A stretch of 64,000 bases of DNA, taken from the NCBI GenBank assembly GCA_964482225.1, contig CAYZWT010000005.1, forward strand, positions 62,001 through 126,000, given 5' to 3'. The position numbers were made by a program, and so were the translations under genes. Below the pieces are notes generated by a model. The model was not told the origin of the DNA and did no database searches. It saw only the letters and a program-made list of their open reading frames with translations. The DNA comes from UBA1429 sp964482225. GTDB taxonomy: Bacteria > Chloroflexota > Anaerolineae > UBA1429. The stretch's first letter is position 1. Each line of letters begins with the position of its first letter. Shown here one piece after another: positions 9,001 through 16,559 of the stretch.

Positions 9001-9367
9001 CACGCCTCTCCTCCGGGCGGATGAGGGTCATGGGCGAGAGTTCCTTGATGGCGTAGGTGCGGTTGGGGTCGGCCAGGTCCGTCGCCCGATAGATGGTGGT
9101 GACGCGGCCCGAGTGCAGGGTATCCTGGATGCGGTAGCGATCGGCCAGGACGCCGGTGCGGGCGCGGCGAAAGATATCGGTAAAGAGCGATGCGTCATCG
9201 GCGCCCGAGGCGCAACGGGGGCAGCGGGCGACGTTCCAAGGGCGCATGGCGCCGCAGACGGGGCAGCGCCGAACCAGCTCGGCGCCACAGGTGGAGCACG
9301 CTGTGGCGCCGAGGTCATTGGGCTGGTTGCACTTGGGGCAGCGCCTCTTTTGTCTGGTCTTGTCCAT
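6038..9367 (-). CDS. Zinc-ribbon pseudokinase with tandem Hydin/ASPM-like Ig repeats
   Basis: 1109 residues from the ATG of MDKTRQKRRCPKC; the frame is open 17 codons further, but this start fits the zinc ribbons. Residues 10-53 hold four CxxC pairs (CPKC, CSTC, CPVC, CPRC), a double zinc ribbon. Residues ~75-345 have a Ser/Thr kinase fold: K108 in YAIKEL and the YAAPEL motif are kept. However, the HRD loop is replaced by VPFLAPGH (~207-214) and DFG by GLGLG (~227-231), so the catalytic and Mg-binding Asp are missing. From ~400 on, about seven ~95-residue Ig-like repeats carry a recurrent LDFG/VDFG/LDLG signature typical of ASPM/SPD-2/Hydin domains. No signal peptide or membrane helix is visible. 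A scaffolding or sensing role is likely rather than phosphorylation. Confidence 0.8.
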   Translation of the reverse strand: MDKTRQKRRCPKCNQPNDLGATACSTCGAELVRRCPVCGAMRPWNVARCPRCASGADDASLFTDIFRRARTGVLADRYRIQDTLHSGRVTTIYRATDLADPNRTYAIKELSPMTLIRPEERREAEAALQRAVERWAALDHPSLARVVDHVEDQERQYVVCEYAPGWSGERIIGEPNVRVTPELARNWGAQLCDLLTYLHSRPQPLYVPFLAPGHIVVAPDGRVRLVGLGLGQIYSPGLYGPHGSITGYAAPELAEQFPDPQTDLFALGRLLYALLIDRLLEKGLARPLPLQQAVPEAPTQLVQAIARAAGRRRERRYASAADMREALWDAVQGALQPIEDWYSQARVAPGEAAQQVARARAGRGSMEDLGFARDPRFGRPPEPPPAAPALRERPQARLSVQPHEFNLRDLPAEGRKRLVLTVRNTGEGDLTFRLVRYAEWLRAPEREVTLAPGKEARAIVSLDPARLAGGRSYEPRALAVDSSVGRQWIGIRAEIATAPVLLLERDSLDFGRIEDDAARSLPLAIRNGGRQLLTGQCVARAPWLQVSPTEFRVGPGNQMQLDVRILPDRLPNGPQQAQEALLLDSNGGQARIAAQAWRPRPRLHVGAAQLDFGHASEGQVVERTLLVSNAGDGPLQGAARSLLPWMQPYPERWTCEPGESLQLRIVCDCAGLADGPIHVPQALRLQTNGGVASLALDMQISAPRMVIETPLLDLGRVMRGERAQSELAIHNAGSAPLEALATPAVPWLSVAEESVVCAPGEIRRIQVVADTSAFERGIRLDVPAGLRLAAGSDVQTVPARLVVIQPDLRVEPERVDFGYVDPAEPARQTITLHNDGTGALAWHAQTDAEWVEIAPSTGVCPEGGQAAIVLTAYALALEAGRSEATATLAISSDGGRIKLPLHLALAAPRLEVDRTFVDLGVSVNRRDTEASIRVFNRGLGLLRGVVKSDRLWLVIDRASFECEMGHSVELGIHTDMDEFADPLSEDRGVIQIESNGGLLEVDTRLQTALVAELAEPEPVTMSAGDEDHPPQGRLMLRNIGMATARVALRPAVPELAVSREQLEVKPGKSVRVTLRWQGILPPLTAETAIEVHSGETALRVPVYLPTGRP

Positions 9368-9453
9368 AATATCGTATCTGCCTCTTGCGTCGCGTGCGTG
9401 GCAGGGATGTGCGTCCATGCGAAAGAGGGAGGGCCCTCACAGTGGATAGCCCT

Positions 9454-9481
9454 ATTATAGCGAGGGGAGGGCGAGTGTCAA
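9454..9481 (-). promoter_or_regulatory. Near-perfect sigma70 promoter for the pseudokinase
   Basis: Minus-strand TTGACA (9476-9481) and TATAAT (9454-9459), both perfect, separated by 16 bp and placed ~87 bp ahead of the ATG. It is one of the strongest-looking promoters of the window. Confidence 0.75.
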
Positions 9482-9521
9482 AGCGCCTCGAATCCTGACC
9501 GACTCTGTTGGGAATCCTGTG

Positions 9522-9563
9522 GCCGGCTGTGGGGCCAGGGCAGGAGCCGGGCCCACAGCCGGC
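9522..9563. repeat. Intergenic hairpin, 12-bp stem
   Basis: Perfect arms GCCGGCTGTGGG (9522-9533) and CCCACAGCCGGC (9552-9563) with an 18-nt loop, in the 355-bp noncoding space between the pseudokinase and flavin reductase genes. Apart from this, the promoter above and the next hairpin, I see nothing in the gap. Confidence 0.5.
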
Positions 9564-9679
9564 GCGCCCATGTTCCTGATGGCGCCGGTGCGCCAGCTCT
9601 ATACCCGGGCGCAAGGGCTGGGCAGGGGCGGGCCGGGCTGTCTCGCGATCAACGAGCTATGCGCCGAGGCGACGGGCGT

Positions 9680-9709
9680 GCGCGCCTGTGCGGGCCCACA
9701 CAGGCGCGC
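9680..9709 (-). terminator. Hairpin terminator downstream of flavin reductase gene
   Basis: Eleven-bp stem (9680-9690 with 9699-9709, arms GCGCGCCTGTG and CACAGGCGCGC), beginning 14 bp after the minus-strand stop codon at 9723. It lacks a U run, as do most hairpins in this GC-rich genome. Confidence 0.5.
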
Positions 9710-9722
9710 GGCGCTTGGCGGA

Positions 9723-10241
9723 TCAGTAGTCGGGACTGGCGTAGGCGCCCAGGATCCTGCCGAAAAAGACCCGGTGATAGTCCTGCCCCCGGTAAAAGCT
9801 CCACTCGGCTTCCGAGGCCAGATTGGCGGGGATCACGTCGTTCCAGTGCATCACGCGGCACTCGTACACCAGGGGGCAGGCGTCAATGGTCACGGCCTGG
9901 ACCTGTTGCCCGGGGCTGGTGGCCACATTGTGCGCGCCAAACTTGTCCACGTCGCGTCCGCTCTTGGAGCCGCAGACGGCCACCCAATCGCGCATCTCGG
10001 GGGTGGGAACGTTGACGGCGAACTCGTGCGAATCCTCGATAAAGCCGTAGGTATGGCGCGAGGGGCGCACCATGACCACGAACATGGGCTCTCCCCAGAT
10101 GACGCCCACAGCGCCCCAGCCGATGGTCATCACATTGGATTCGCCCGAGGGGCGAGTTCCGGTCAAGAGCAGGCCGGGGTTCTCCAAGATGCTGAGGGTC
10201 TTGGCCAACTGGTGATCGTAGGGAACGGGGTTGCGTTGCAT
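9723..10241 (-). CDS. Flavin reductase-like FMN-binding protein
   Basis: 172 residues from the ATG preceded by AGGAGGTGCAGCC. The fold is the split-barrel FMN-binding flavin reductase-like family: GLLLTGTRPSGESNVMTIGW in the first half, then VVMVRPSRHTYGFI and FAVNVPT. Members reduce flavins with NAD(P)H or carry FMN in small redox proteins; the subgroup cannot be fixed from sequence alone. It is monocistronic, with its own promoter, and is followed by the hairpin at 9680-9709. Confidence 0.85.
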   Translation of the reverse strand: MQRNPVPYDHQLAKTLSILENPGLLLTGTRPSGESNVMTIGWGAVGVIWGEPMFVVMVRPSRHTYGFIEDSHEFAVNVPTPEMRDWVAVCGSKSGRDVDKFGAHNVATSPGQQVQAVTIDACPLVYECRVMHWNDVIPANLASEAEWSFYRGQDYHRVFFGRILGAYASPDY

Positions 10242-10301
10242 GGCTGCACCTCCTGGATGTGGGCCTGCCCGAACAAGGGCGCCGCGACGGTCATTGGGCG
10301 C

Positions 10302-10331
10302 ATCATAGCGGCAGAGGCAGGCGCCTGTCAA
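10302..10331 (-). promoter_or_regulatory. Sigma70-type promoter for flavin reductase
   Basis: Minus-strand TTGACA (10326-10331) and TATGAT (10302-10307), 18-bp spacer, ~61 bp ahead of the ATG at 10241. On the plus strand a TATAAT at 10363-10368 serves the divergent MFS gene, with only a weak -35. Confidence 0.55.
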
Positions 10332-10402
10332 GCGCTGCTTTCGCGCCTGGCAGCGACGCTGCTATAATCCGGTCTTGTTGCACCAAATCGCCGGAGTAGG
10401 AG

Positions 10403-11707
10403 ATGACCAACCAATCAGCGGAGATCGGGCCGCGCACCACGCGCCGGAACATGCTCTGGAGCGCCATCAATCACTTTTTCGTCGAAGGCAGCATGACCCT
10501 CTCCGATCCGGGCACTGTGCTGCCGCTCATGATCGTGGACCTGGGCGCCTCGCACGTGATCGCCGGGTTGGTGCCCTCGCTGCGCTTTTTCGGCTGGCTA
10601 CTGCCCCAGTTCTTTGTGGCAGGCTGGCTGCAACGCCTGAGGCGCTTTTTGCCGGTGGTGCGTATGTTGGAGAGCGTACGCATCGTGCTCTATCTGATCC
10701 TGGCGGCCCTGATCGTCTGGCTGGCCCCTACGCACCCTGAATTGCTACTAAGCATACTGATTATACTCTTTGTGGTGACCCGGATGGCTGCCGGAAGCTC
10801 GGCTGTGGCGCGGGCCGAGTTGGTGGCCCGCATCGTGCCGCAGAGTGAGCGCGCCACGCTGGTCTCGCTGCGCAGCCTGACGGGGGATATCGGCGGGGTG
10901 CTGGCCGGATTGGGGGTGAGCTATCTGCTGGCCCCCGGCAGGGCGCCCTTTCCGTCGAACTATGCCTGGCTGATGGGCATCTCTGGCGTGGCCTTTTTCT
11001 GCGCCGTGTGCGCCATTAGCCTGGTGATCGAGCCTGGCGGCGTGGCCCGGGGCCGGGCCGTGAACCTGAAGCAACAGATCCGCCGCACGCCGTCGCTCCT
11101 GCGCAACGACCGGCGCTTTGCCCTATACGTGAGCGCTCGGGCTGCCGCCACCGGCCTGAACATCGCCGAGCCCTTTTATATCCTGTTCGCCGTCGAGATC
11201 CTGGGCGCGCCGCCCTCTATGGCGGGCCTGTATCTCTCGGCGCGCATGCTCATGCGCACCGTCTCGAACCTGATCTGGGCGCGCACCTGCAAGCGGCAGG
11301 GCAATCTGTGGACCTTTCGGCTGGCGCGCATCCTGGGGCTGCTGGCGCCTTTGGCGGTGCTGGGCTTTAGCCTGGCCCACGGCCTGTGGTGGCGGGGCGC
11401 GCCGCCCGCCTATGCAGGCTATCTCTTTGCCCTGGTCTTTGCCGTGCAGGGGTTGGGGGTCTCGTGCGACGGCATCAGCCGCATGGCCTACCTGTACGAC
11501 ATTGCGCCGGAGGCCGACCGGCCAAGCTACTTTGGGTTGAGCAATACGGTGTTGGGGCCGCTCTACTTTTTGCCCACCCTGGGGGGCATCCTCGTGAGCG
11601 TAGCGGGCTATGCGCCGGTGTTTGCGCTGGCGGCGCTCTTTTCTCTGGCGGGCTATCTGCTCTCGCTGCGCATGCTGCCGACCCAAGGCCAGGGAGCGCA
11701 CCGTTGA
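10403..11707 (+). CDS. MFS transporter
   Basis: 434 residues with about 12 hydrophobic segments and a short charged loop (RTPSLLRNDRRFAL) near the middle, as expected for a major facilitator. The pattern matches the many uncharacterised MFS proteins of Chloroflexota; no substrate signature is recognisable. GGAGTAGGAG directly precedes the ATG and a TATAAT lies 34 bp upstream. It ends 7 bp from the convergent 661-aa secreted protein gene with no room for a separate terminator. Confidence 0.85.
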   Translation: MTNQSAEIGPRTTRRNMLWSAINHFFVEGSMTLSDPGTVLPLMIVDLGASHVIAGLVPSLRFFGWLLPQFFVAGWLQRLRRFLPVVRMLESVRIVLYLILAALIVWLAPTHPELLLSILIILFVVTRMAAGSSAVARAELVARIVPQSERATLVSLRSLTGDIGGVLAGLGVSYLLAPGRAPFPSNYAWLMGISGVAFFCAVCAISLVIEPGGVARGRAVNLKQQIRRTPSLLRNDRRFALYVSARAAATGLNIAEPFYILFAVEILGAPPSMAGLYLSARMLMRTVSNLIWARTCKRQGNLWTFRLARILGLLAPLAVLGFSLAHGLWWRGAPPAYAGYLFALVFAVQGLGVSCDGISRMAYLYDIAPEADRPSYFGLSNTVLGPLYFLPTLGGILVSVAGYAPVFALAALFSLAGYLLSLRMLPTQGQGAHR

Positions 11708-11714
11708 CGGAAGG

Positions 11715-13700
11715 TTACCCTGCCTTTGGCCGGGCCCGGCGCCGGCGCATGAGCTTGCGCAGCCACGTCACCACAACCACCGCCAGCGCCAGCACGCCCA
11801 GAGCGACCCCGGCGTGCTCGGCGATTCTGCGCCACCAGAAAAAGCGATGGGCGATCTCTAGTTCGCGCTCCTGTCCCCAGCCGACCAGCCAATCCATGGT
11901 GGGCAGGGCGGAGGGCTCCTCAAAGACCACGTGGTACGACCAGTAGCTCGCCGAAGACAGGTTCTCCCAGATCTGACGCTGTTCTCGCAATGCCAGGGCC
12001 GTGAGTTGCTGCTCCAATTGATCGCGCTCTACCTCTGGCCGTCCGCTGGCCACCTCGACCAGGCGCCACGTGGTGTACTGAGCCTGCTCCTGTCGCAGGG
12101 CCTCCAGCCTCTCAAAAGCAGGCCGCTCTTGATAGGTGTACAGGTCCATCCAGGGGGTGCGGAACACGTGCAGGGCGGCCAGCTCGTTGCCCCAGGGCGC
12201 GGCGATGAGAGCCTGCACCAGGTCTGGCTCGGCGCTGCCTAGTTGCGCCACCACCTGCGACTTGTAGGCCAGGTCGCCCAGGCTCGCATACTCTACCTGC
12301 AACAAGAGATCGGCCCAGGGCGCAGCGGCGTCGCCGTGGGGGGTCAAGCTCGCATGGGTGGATGCCATGCCATCGAGGGTCTGGGCCAATTCGTGCAGGC
12401 GGGCCAGGGTCTCTTGGGCCAAAGGTGGGTATAGATACAGCCGGTAGCCAACCGTGCGCGCTTGGGCCGTTAGCGTGATCTCGGTGCGCGCCGCCACGAG
12501 GGGAGGGGCATAGCGGTAGAGGGCATCCTGCACGCGCGGCGAGAGCACATCGGCGGCTTGCACCAGGGCCTCGGCCACGCGCCCCTTGGAGGCCAGATCC
12601 AGCGCCCAATCCAGGGTCATCGCCTCGATAGTCAGTGCATCGCCCACCGCGCCGCCGGCGGCGTGCTCGCGGGCCAGCCCGATATAGTGCAGGGCGTCCG
12701 TTGGGCTGCCGCCCTCGCGGGCCTGTTGCGCCAGGTCGAAATAGAGCTCGGCCAGCCGCTCTGAGATCGCCGCGTTGGGCGAGCCCGCTTGCAGGGCGGC
12801 CTCCAGCTCCTCTGCGGCCAGCAGGCGATAGTTGGGCGCCAGCGCGGGCAGTTCGGCGGCCCGTTCCAGGTATAGGTCGGCCAGGGCCAGGTGCGGCTCG
12901 GGCGAGGCATCCAGGTGCGCTGCGGTCTCGAGGGCGCCCAGCGCCAAGGGGTAGGTGTCGGGGTAGGGCGCTCCGGTGCGCACGGCCTCGCGCCCCAGCT
13001 CGCGGTAAAAGCGGGCCAAGGCTAGGAGCTGCCCCTCGCGCCGCAGGGTCTCCCCCTGCTGCCAGGCCGTTGGCGCAACAAGCCACACCTGGAACGGGCC
13101 CAGGGCGGTCGGGTTCTCGTACTCCCAATGCAGAACGCGCCCATCAAAGCCATCGGCAGGCGGCTGTTGCGCCAGGATCAGATCCTCCGGCGCATCCCAC
13201 GGCAAGCGCAGCTCGATGCGCGCGCTGGTGGGGCGGCCCCAGACGCTCAGCCCGGCGCCTTGCCATTGCCAGCGCGCAAAAGCGGGGCTCGCCAGGGGTT
13301 CGCGATAGCGCACCGTGGCGATAATGGTCTGCTCCGGCCCAAAGCGCAGCGCCCAGGTATCGGCTCCGAGGGCCGTGGCCTGGGCGGCGAGGGCAAAAGA
13401 GACGCTGGCGGGCTCCCCTGCCGCGCCCTGGAGGGCCACCTGGATCTCGGCGCCCTTGAGGCGGTCGCGGTTCTGGAGGTGATAGATCTGTTCGGTCTCG
13501 ATGGCGCAGGCGTCGTCAGCGCACTGGATGGCGACGTTGAGGTTCAGGGCCGCCAACTCGACAAAGGCGCGAGGCGTGGCGGGCAGCAGGAGCATGGGCG
13601 CCGGGGGCCCGGCCCAGGCCGAGGGCGCGCCGGCGAGCAACAGGGCCATGAGCAAGCTGATGGCCCCGAGCAAGCGTCGCAGGGCGACCTCTGGCGTCAT
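11715..13700 (-). CDS. Large secreted, C-terminally membrane-anchored protein of unknown function
   Basis: 661 residues. An N-terminal signal peptide (LLMALLLAGAPSAWA, cleavage near residue 30) is followed by a ~170-residue beta-rich region and a long helical region (about 200-600). The helical region contains TPR-like stretches such as PHLALADLYLERAAEL and RLAELYFDLAQQAREGG. The C-terminus has one membrane helix (VALGVLALAVVVVTWL) and a basic tail RRRRARPK. The bulk is therefore predicted outside the cell. I do not recognise the family. Its ATG directly abuts the TGA of the upstream response-regulator gene, so the two are translationally coupled and presumably functionally linked. Confidence 0.7.
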   Translation of the reverse strand: MTPEVALRRLLGAISLLMALLLAGAPSAWAGPPAPMLLLPATPRAFVELAALNLNVAIQCADDACAIETEQIYHLQNRDRLKGAEIQVALQGAAGEPASVSFALAAQATALGADTWALRFGPEQTIIATVRYREPLASPAFARWQWQGAGLSVWGRPTSARIELRLPWDAPEDLILAQQPPADGFDGRVLHWEYENPTALGPFQVWLVAPTAWQQGETLRREGQLLALARFYRELGREAVRTGAPYPDTYPLALGALETAAHLDASPEPHLALADLYLERAAELPALAPNYRLLAAEELEAALQAGSPNAAISERLAELYFDLAQQAREGGSPTDALHYIGLAREHAAGGAVGDALTIEAMTLDWALDLASKGRVAEALVQAADVLSPRVQDALYRYAPPLVAARTEITLTAQARTVGYRLYLYPPLAQETLARLHELAQTLDGMASTHASLTPHGDAAAPWADLLLQVEYASLGDLAYKSQVVAQLGSAEPDLVQALIAAPWGNELAALHVFRTPWMDLYTYQERPAFERLEALRQEQAQYTTWRLVEVASGRPEVERDQLEQQLTALALREQRQIWENLSSASYWSYHVVFEEPSALPTMDWLVGWGQERELEIAHRFFWWRRIAEHAGVALGVLALAVVVVTWLRKLMRRRRARPKAG

Positions 13701-14342
13701 TCAGTCCACCAGCTTGTGTTGCAGCGCCAGCGCCACGGCCTCGGTGCGGCTGGCCGCGCCCAACTTGGAGAGGATGCTGCTCACATGGAACTTGGCCGTC
13801 GAGTTGCTCACGGTTAGCGCCTGGGCGATCTCGCGGTTGGTCTTGCCGAGCGCCAGCAGCGCCAGCACCTCGCGCTCGCGGGGCGTCAGGTCATCCCCCA
13901 GCCTGGGCGAACCCCGGGTTGCGCGCAGCAATACTTGGGTGGCCTCTGGCGCCAGGGTAGGGCGCCCGCGGTGGGCCGCGCGGATGGCGGCGGCCAACTC
14001 GTCGGCGGCGACATCCTTGAGCAGATAGCCGATGGCGCCCGCCTCCAGCGCTGCCTTGACCAGCTCTTCCTCCGCAAAGCTTGTCAGCGCGATCACCTGC
14101 ACATCCGGGCGCTGCCGGCGGATGGCGCGCGTGGCCTCGGCGCCGTCCATGCCGGGCATCACCAGGTCCATCAGGATCACATCGGGATCGAGATGGGAAC
14201 AGCGCGCCACGGCCTCCTGGCCGCTGGCGGCCTCACCGACCAATTCCAGGTCGCCATAGGCCATCAGAAAGGCGCTCAGCCCGCTGCGCACCACGGCATG
14301 GTCGTCCACCAGCATCACGCGGATGCTCTCTTGGTTTGGCAT
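13701..14342 (-). CDS. NarL/FixJ-type response regulator
   Basis: 213 residues. The receiver domain has the acidic pair in VMLVDDHAVVR, the phospho-acceptor Asp in VILMDLVMPGMDG and the Lys in GYLLKDV. The C-terminal LuxR-type helix-turn-helix reads LTPREREVLALLALGKTNREIA, then STAKFHVSSILSKLGA. It should bind DNA as a dimer when phosphorylated. No histidine kinase is next to it; the gene directly downstream codes for the 661-residue secreted protein. The ATG of MPNQESIRV is chosen because the frame upstream has no receiver homology. Confidence 0.92.
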   Translation of the reverse strand: MPNQESIRVMLVDDHAVVRSGLSAFLMAYGDLELVGEAASGQEAVARCSHLDPDVILMDLVMPGMDGAEATRAIRRQRPDVQVIALTSFAEEELVKAALEAGAIGYLLKDVAADELAAAIRAAHRGRPTLAPEATQVLLRATRGSPRLGDDLTPREREVLALLALGKTNREIAQALTVSNSTAKFHVSSILSKLGAASRTEAVALALQHKLVD

Positions 14343-14549
14343 ACGAATCTCCTGCAAGGCCGCCCGCTGGGGTATCCTCTGGGCCAGATGGTACCATAGC
14401 GCGAGGCCGCTGCCAACCCCGGTAGATGGCGGAAGGACGCAACCGGAACAAGCATTGCGCGTAGAGGGGGATGACAGCCGGGCTCCCGGTGATCTCGGTT
14501 GCCTCACCATCTGGCGGATTTTGATGTGCAGCGGCAGGAGGGCGTAGCG

Positions 14550-15188
14550 ATGAACCGATCCAAGGCAACGGTGTTCTGGGGAGTGGGGCTGTTGTTGCTG
14601 GGCATTCTGCTCTTGTTGCAGAACCTGCGCGTTCTGCCGAGCCTTGTCGAGACGATCTGGATGGCCCTGTTTGCCGTCGGCGGCGCCACCTTTATCGGCG
14701 TCTATTTCGCCGACCAAGAGCGCTGGTGGGCGCTGATTCCAGGCGGCGCGCTCCTGGGCATCGCGGGGATATTCGCGCTGGAGACCTTTTTCCCCGGCAA
14801 CGGCGCCCTGGCGGGCATCGTCTTTTTGCTTGTCCTGGGCCTGACCTTTTTGGCCGTCTTTGTCTTTCACCGTGAGAATTGGTGGGCGGTCATCCCGGGC
14901 GGCGTGCTGCTTACCACTGCGGTCGTGACGTTTCTGGATCACGCGACCACCGACTTTGAGACCGGCTCGATCATGATGCTGGGCCTGGCCGCCACCTTTG
15001 CCGTGCTTTCCCGGATCGAGACGCCCCAGGGGCGCATGCGCTGGCCGTTGATCCCGGCGGCGGTGCTCCTGGCGATTGGCCTCCTGCTTTTGGCCTCGTC
15101 CGTCGGCTGGGCGCCGTGGGTGATCTCGCTGCTGCTCATCGCCGGGGGCGCGTACATGGTGCTCCGGAGCCTGGGGCGCGCGCTGTAG
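14550..15188 (+). CDS. Polytopic membrane protein, LiaF-TM/DUF5668-like
   Basis: 212 residues with seven or eight hydrophobic helices arranged as repeated pairs. The first pair (FWGVGLLLLGILLLLQNL) resembles the LiaI/LiaF-like TM1 domain. Two internal repeats (WWALIPGGALLGIAG and WWAVIPGGVLLTTA) show a duplication. GGCAGGAGGG precedes the ATG. It is divergent from the response-regulator gene (207-bp gap), so the regulator may control it, but no site was identified. Confidence 0.7.
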   Translation: MNRSKATVFWGVGLLLLGILLLLQNLRVLPSLVETIWMALFAVGGATFIGVYFADQERWWALIPGGALLGIAGIFALETFFPGNGALAGIVFLLVLGLTFLAVFVFHRENWWAVIPGGVLLTTAVVTFLDHATTDFETGSIMMLGLAATFAVLSRIETPQGRMRWPLIPAAVLLAIGLLLLASSVGWAPWVISLLLIAGGAYMVLRSLGRAL

Positions 15189-15191
15189 CGC

Positions 15192-15220
15192 TTGACGCCT
15201 TGCCCTCCTGCCTCGATAAT
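15192..15220 (+). promoter_or_regulatory. Sigma70 promoter for phosphofructokinase
   Basis: TTGACG (15192-15197), 17-bp spacer, GATAAT (15215-15220). The predicted transcript start near 15227 leaves a ~38-nt leader to the ATG at 15265 and argues against the upstream in-frame ATG at 15232. Confidence 0.65.
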
Positions 15221-15264
15221 GAACCCAGAGGATGGAGGCGGGTTTGGCGCGACAGGAGGGCAAG

Positions 15265-16320
15265 ATGGCCAGCAGGCTGATCGGAATCCTTACCTCAGGG
15301 GGCGACTGCCCGGGGCTGAATGCGGCCATTCGCGCCGTGGGCAAGGCCGCGGATTCCTATGATATGGAGTTGATCGGCTTTCTGAACGGCTTTCAGGGGC
15401 TGGTCAAAGATCAGTACGTGCGCCTGGATATGGCGCGGCTGTCGGGCATCCTGACCCACGGCGGTACCATCCTGGGCACCAGCCGCGACAAGCCCCACCG
15501 GATGCCCGTGGGCGATGGCCAGGTGATGGATATGACCCCGCTGGCGGTGGCCACCTATCGGCAGCATCACCTGGATGCCCTGGTTTGCCTGGGCGGCGGC
15601 GGCACCCTCAAGAACGCCTACCGGCTGTCCAAAGAGGGCCTGAACATCATCACGTTGCCCAAAACCATTGACAACGACGTGGCCGAGACCGACGTGACCT
15701 TTGGGTTCGACACGGCCATGACTATCGCTGCCGAGGCCATTGATCGGCTGCATACCACCGCCGATAGCCACCATCGGGTCATCATCGTCGAGATCATGGG
15801 CCACAATACCGGCTGGCTGACCCTGGGCGCGGGGATTGCCGGCGGCGCCGATGTGATCCTGATCCCCGAGATCCCCTATCGGATTGAGAGCGTGGTGAAC
15901 GCCCTGCTGAACCGCTACCGGCAGGGCAAACGGTTCAGCATCGTTGCCATCGCCGAGGGGGCCACCTGCCAGGACGAGTGCGACGTCGAGGAGACGGACT
16001 CGGAGCTGTTGACCTCCAGCGTGCGCCTCTCGCGCGCCGTGGGCCAGCGGACGAACCTGGAATCGCGGGTGACGGTGCTGGGGCACTTGCAGCGCGGCGG
16101 CGCGCCCAGCCCCGCCGACCGGCTGCTGGCCACGCGGCTGGGCACCTACTGCGCCGAGTTGATCCGGCGCGGCGAGTTTGGCGTGATGGTGGCCTCGCAG
16201 GGCGACGCCTGCCGCGCCGTGCCGATGGAAGAGGCGGCGGGCAAGCGCAAGGATGTGCCGCCCGATCACCCCTGGATTGAGAGCGCTCGCCTCGTCGGCA
16301 CCAGCTTTGGCGACGAGTAG
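15265..16320 (+). CDS. pfkA: 6-phosphofructokinase, GGGGT/PKTIDND subtype
   Basis: 351 residues; phosphorylates fructose 6-phosphate in glycolysis. The start is the ATG behind AGGAGGGCAAG. The fold signatures are GILTSGGDCPGLNAAIR, GTILGTSR, the active-site PKTIDNDV, and HLQRGGAPSPADR. At the nucleotide-binding loop it reads LGGGGTLK where Escherichia coli PfkA has GGDGS, so the Asp that helps hold Mg is a Gly. The Lys of PKTIDND is typical of the PPi-dependent and mixed-substrate group. The second residue after that Asp remains a Gly, as in ATP users. ATP is therefore the likelier donor but PPi cannot be excluded. Confidence 0.88.
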   Translation: MASRLIGILTSGGDCPGLNAAIRAVGKAADSYDMELIGFLNGFQGLVKDQYVRLDMARLSGILTHGGTILGTSRDKPHRMPVGDGQVMDMTPLAVATYRQHHLDALVCLGGGGTLKNAYRLSKEGLNIITLPKTIDNDVAETDVTFGFDTAMTIAAEAIDRLHTTADSHHRVIIVEIMGHNTGWLTLGAGIAGGADVILIPEIPYRIESVVNALLNRYRQGKRFSIVAIAEGATCQDECDVEETDSELLTSSVRLSRAVGQRTNLESRVTVLGHLQRGGAPSPADRLLATRLGTYCAELIRRGEFGVMVASQGDACRAVPMEEAAGKRKDVPPDHPWIESARLVGTSFGDE

Positions 16321-16332
16321 AGACAAGCAAAC

Positions 16333-16355
16333 GAGGGCGCTCTGTGGGCGCCCTC
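16333..16355 (+). terminator. Hairpin terminator of phosphofructokinase gene
   Basis: Eight-bp GC-rich stem GAGGGCGC/GCGCCCTC (16333-16340, 16348-16355), 12 bp after the stop, followed by the weakly T-rich TCGTAGTTTGG. Confidence 0.6.
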
Positions 16356-16498
16356 TCGTAGTTTGGTCATTTGCCGCCGCCAAGCGGCTGGACTGGCTTG
16401 GAGCCGGCCCGGTGCAAGGCTGCGCTTCGGATGCTGCGTACGCATGCATGCGTCTGCATCGTCACGCTGCTGCGCAGCGGACGAAGCTGTGCTTCGCT

Positions 16499-16521
16499 GG
16501 CGGGCGAGACGCCCGCACTCC
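16499..16521 (-). repeat. REP-like 23-bp hairpin element, copy 1 (diverged)
   Basis: Inverse-orientation copy of the element also found at 38663, 40982, 53400 and 62797; stem GCGGGCG/CGCCCGC around AGA. This copy has a C for one G of the GGAGGGC side, so the outer pair is lost. Confidence 0.7.
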
Positions 16522-16559
16522 ATGCGGGGGCGCGATTGTTGCTCCTGCTCCTCTGTCGT

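Noticed and set aside
14343..15344. Long open frame extending the response regulator upstream
   Set aside because: Antisense to a well-supported membrane-protein gene; low-complexity charged translation and no receiver homology before MPNQESIRV.
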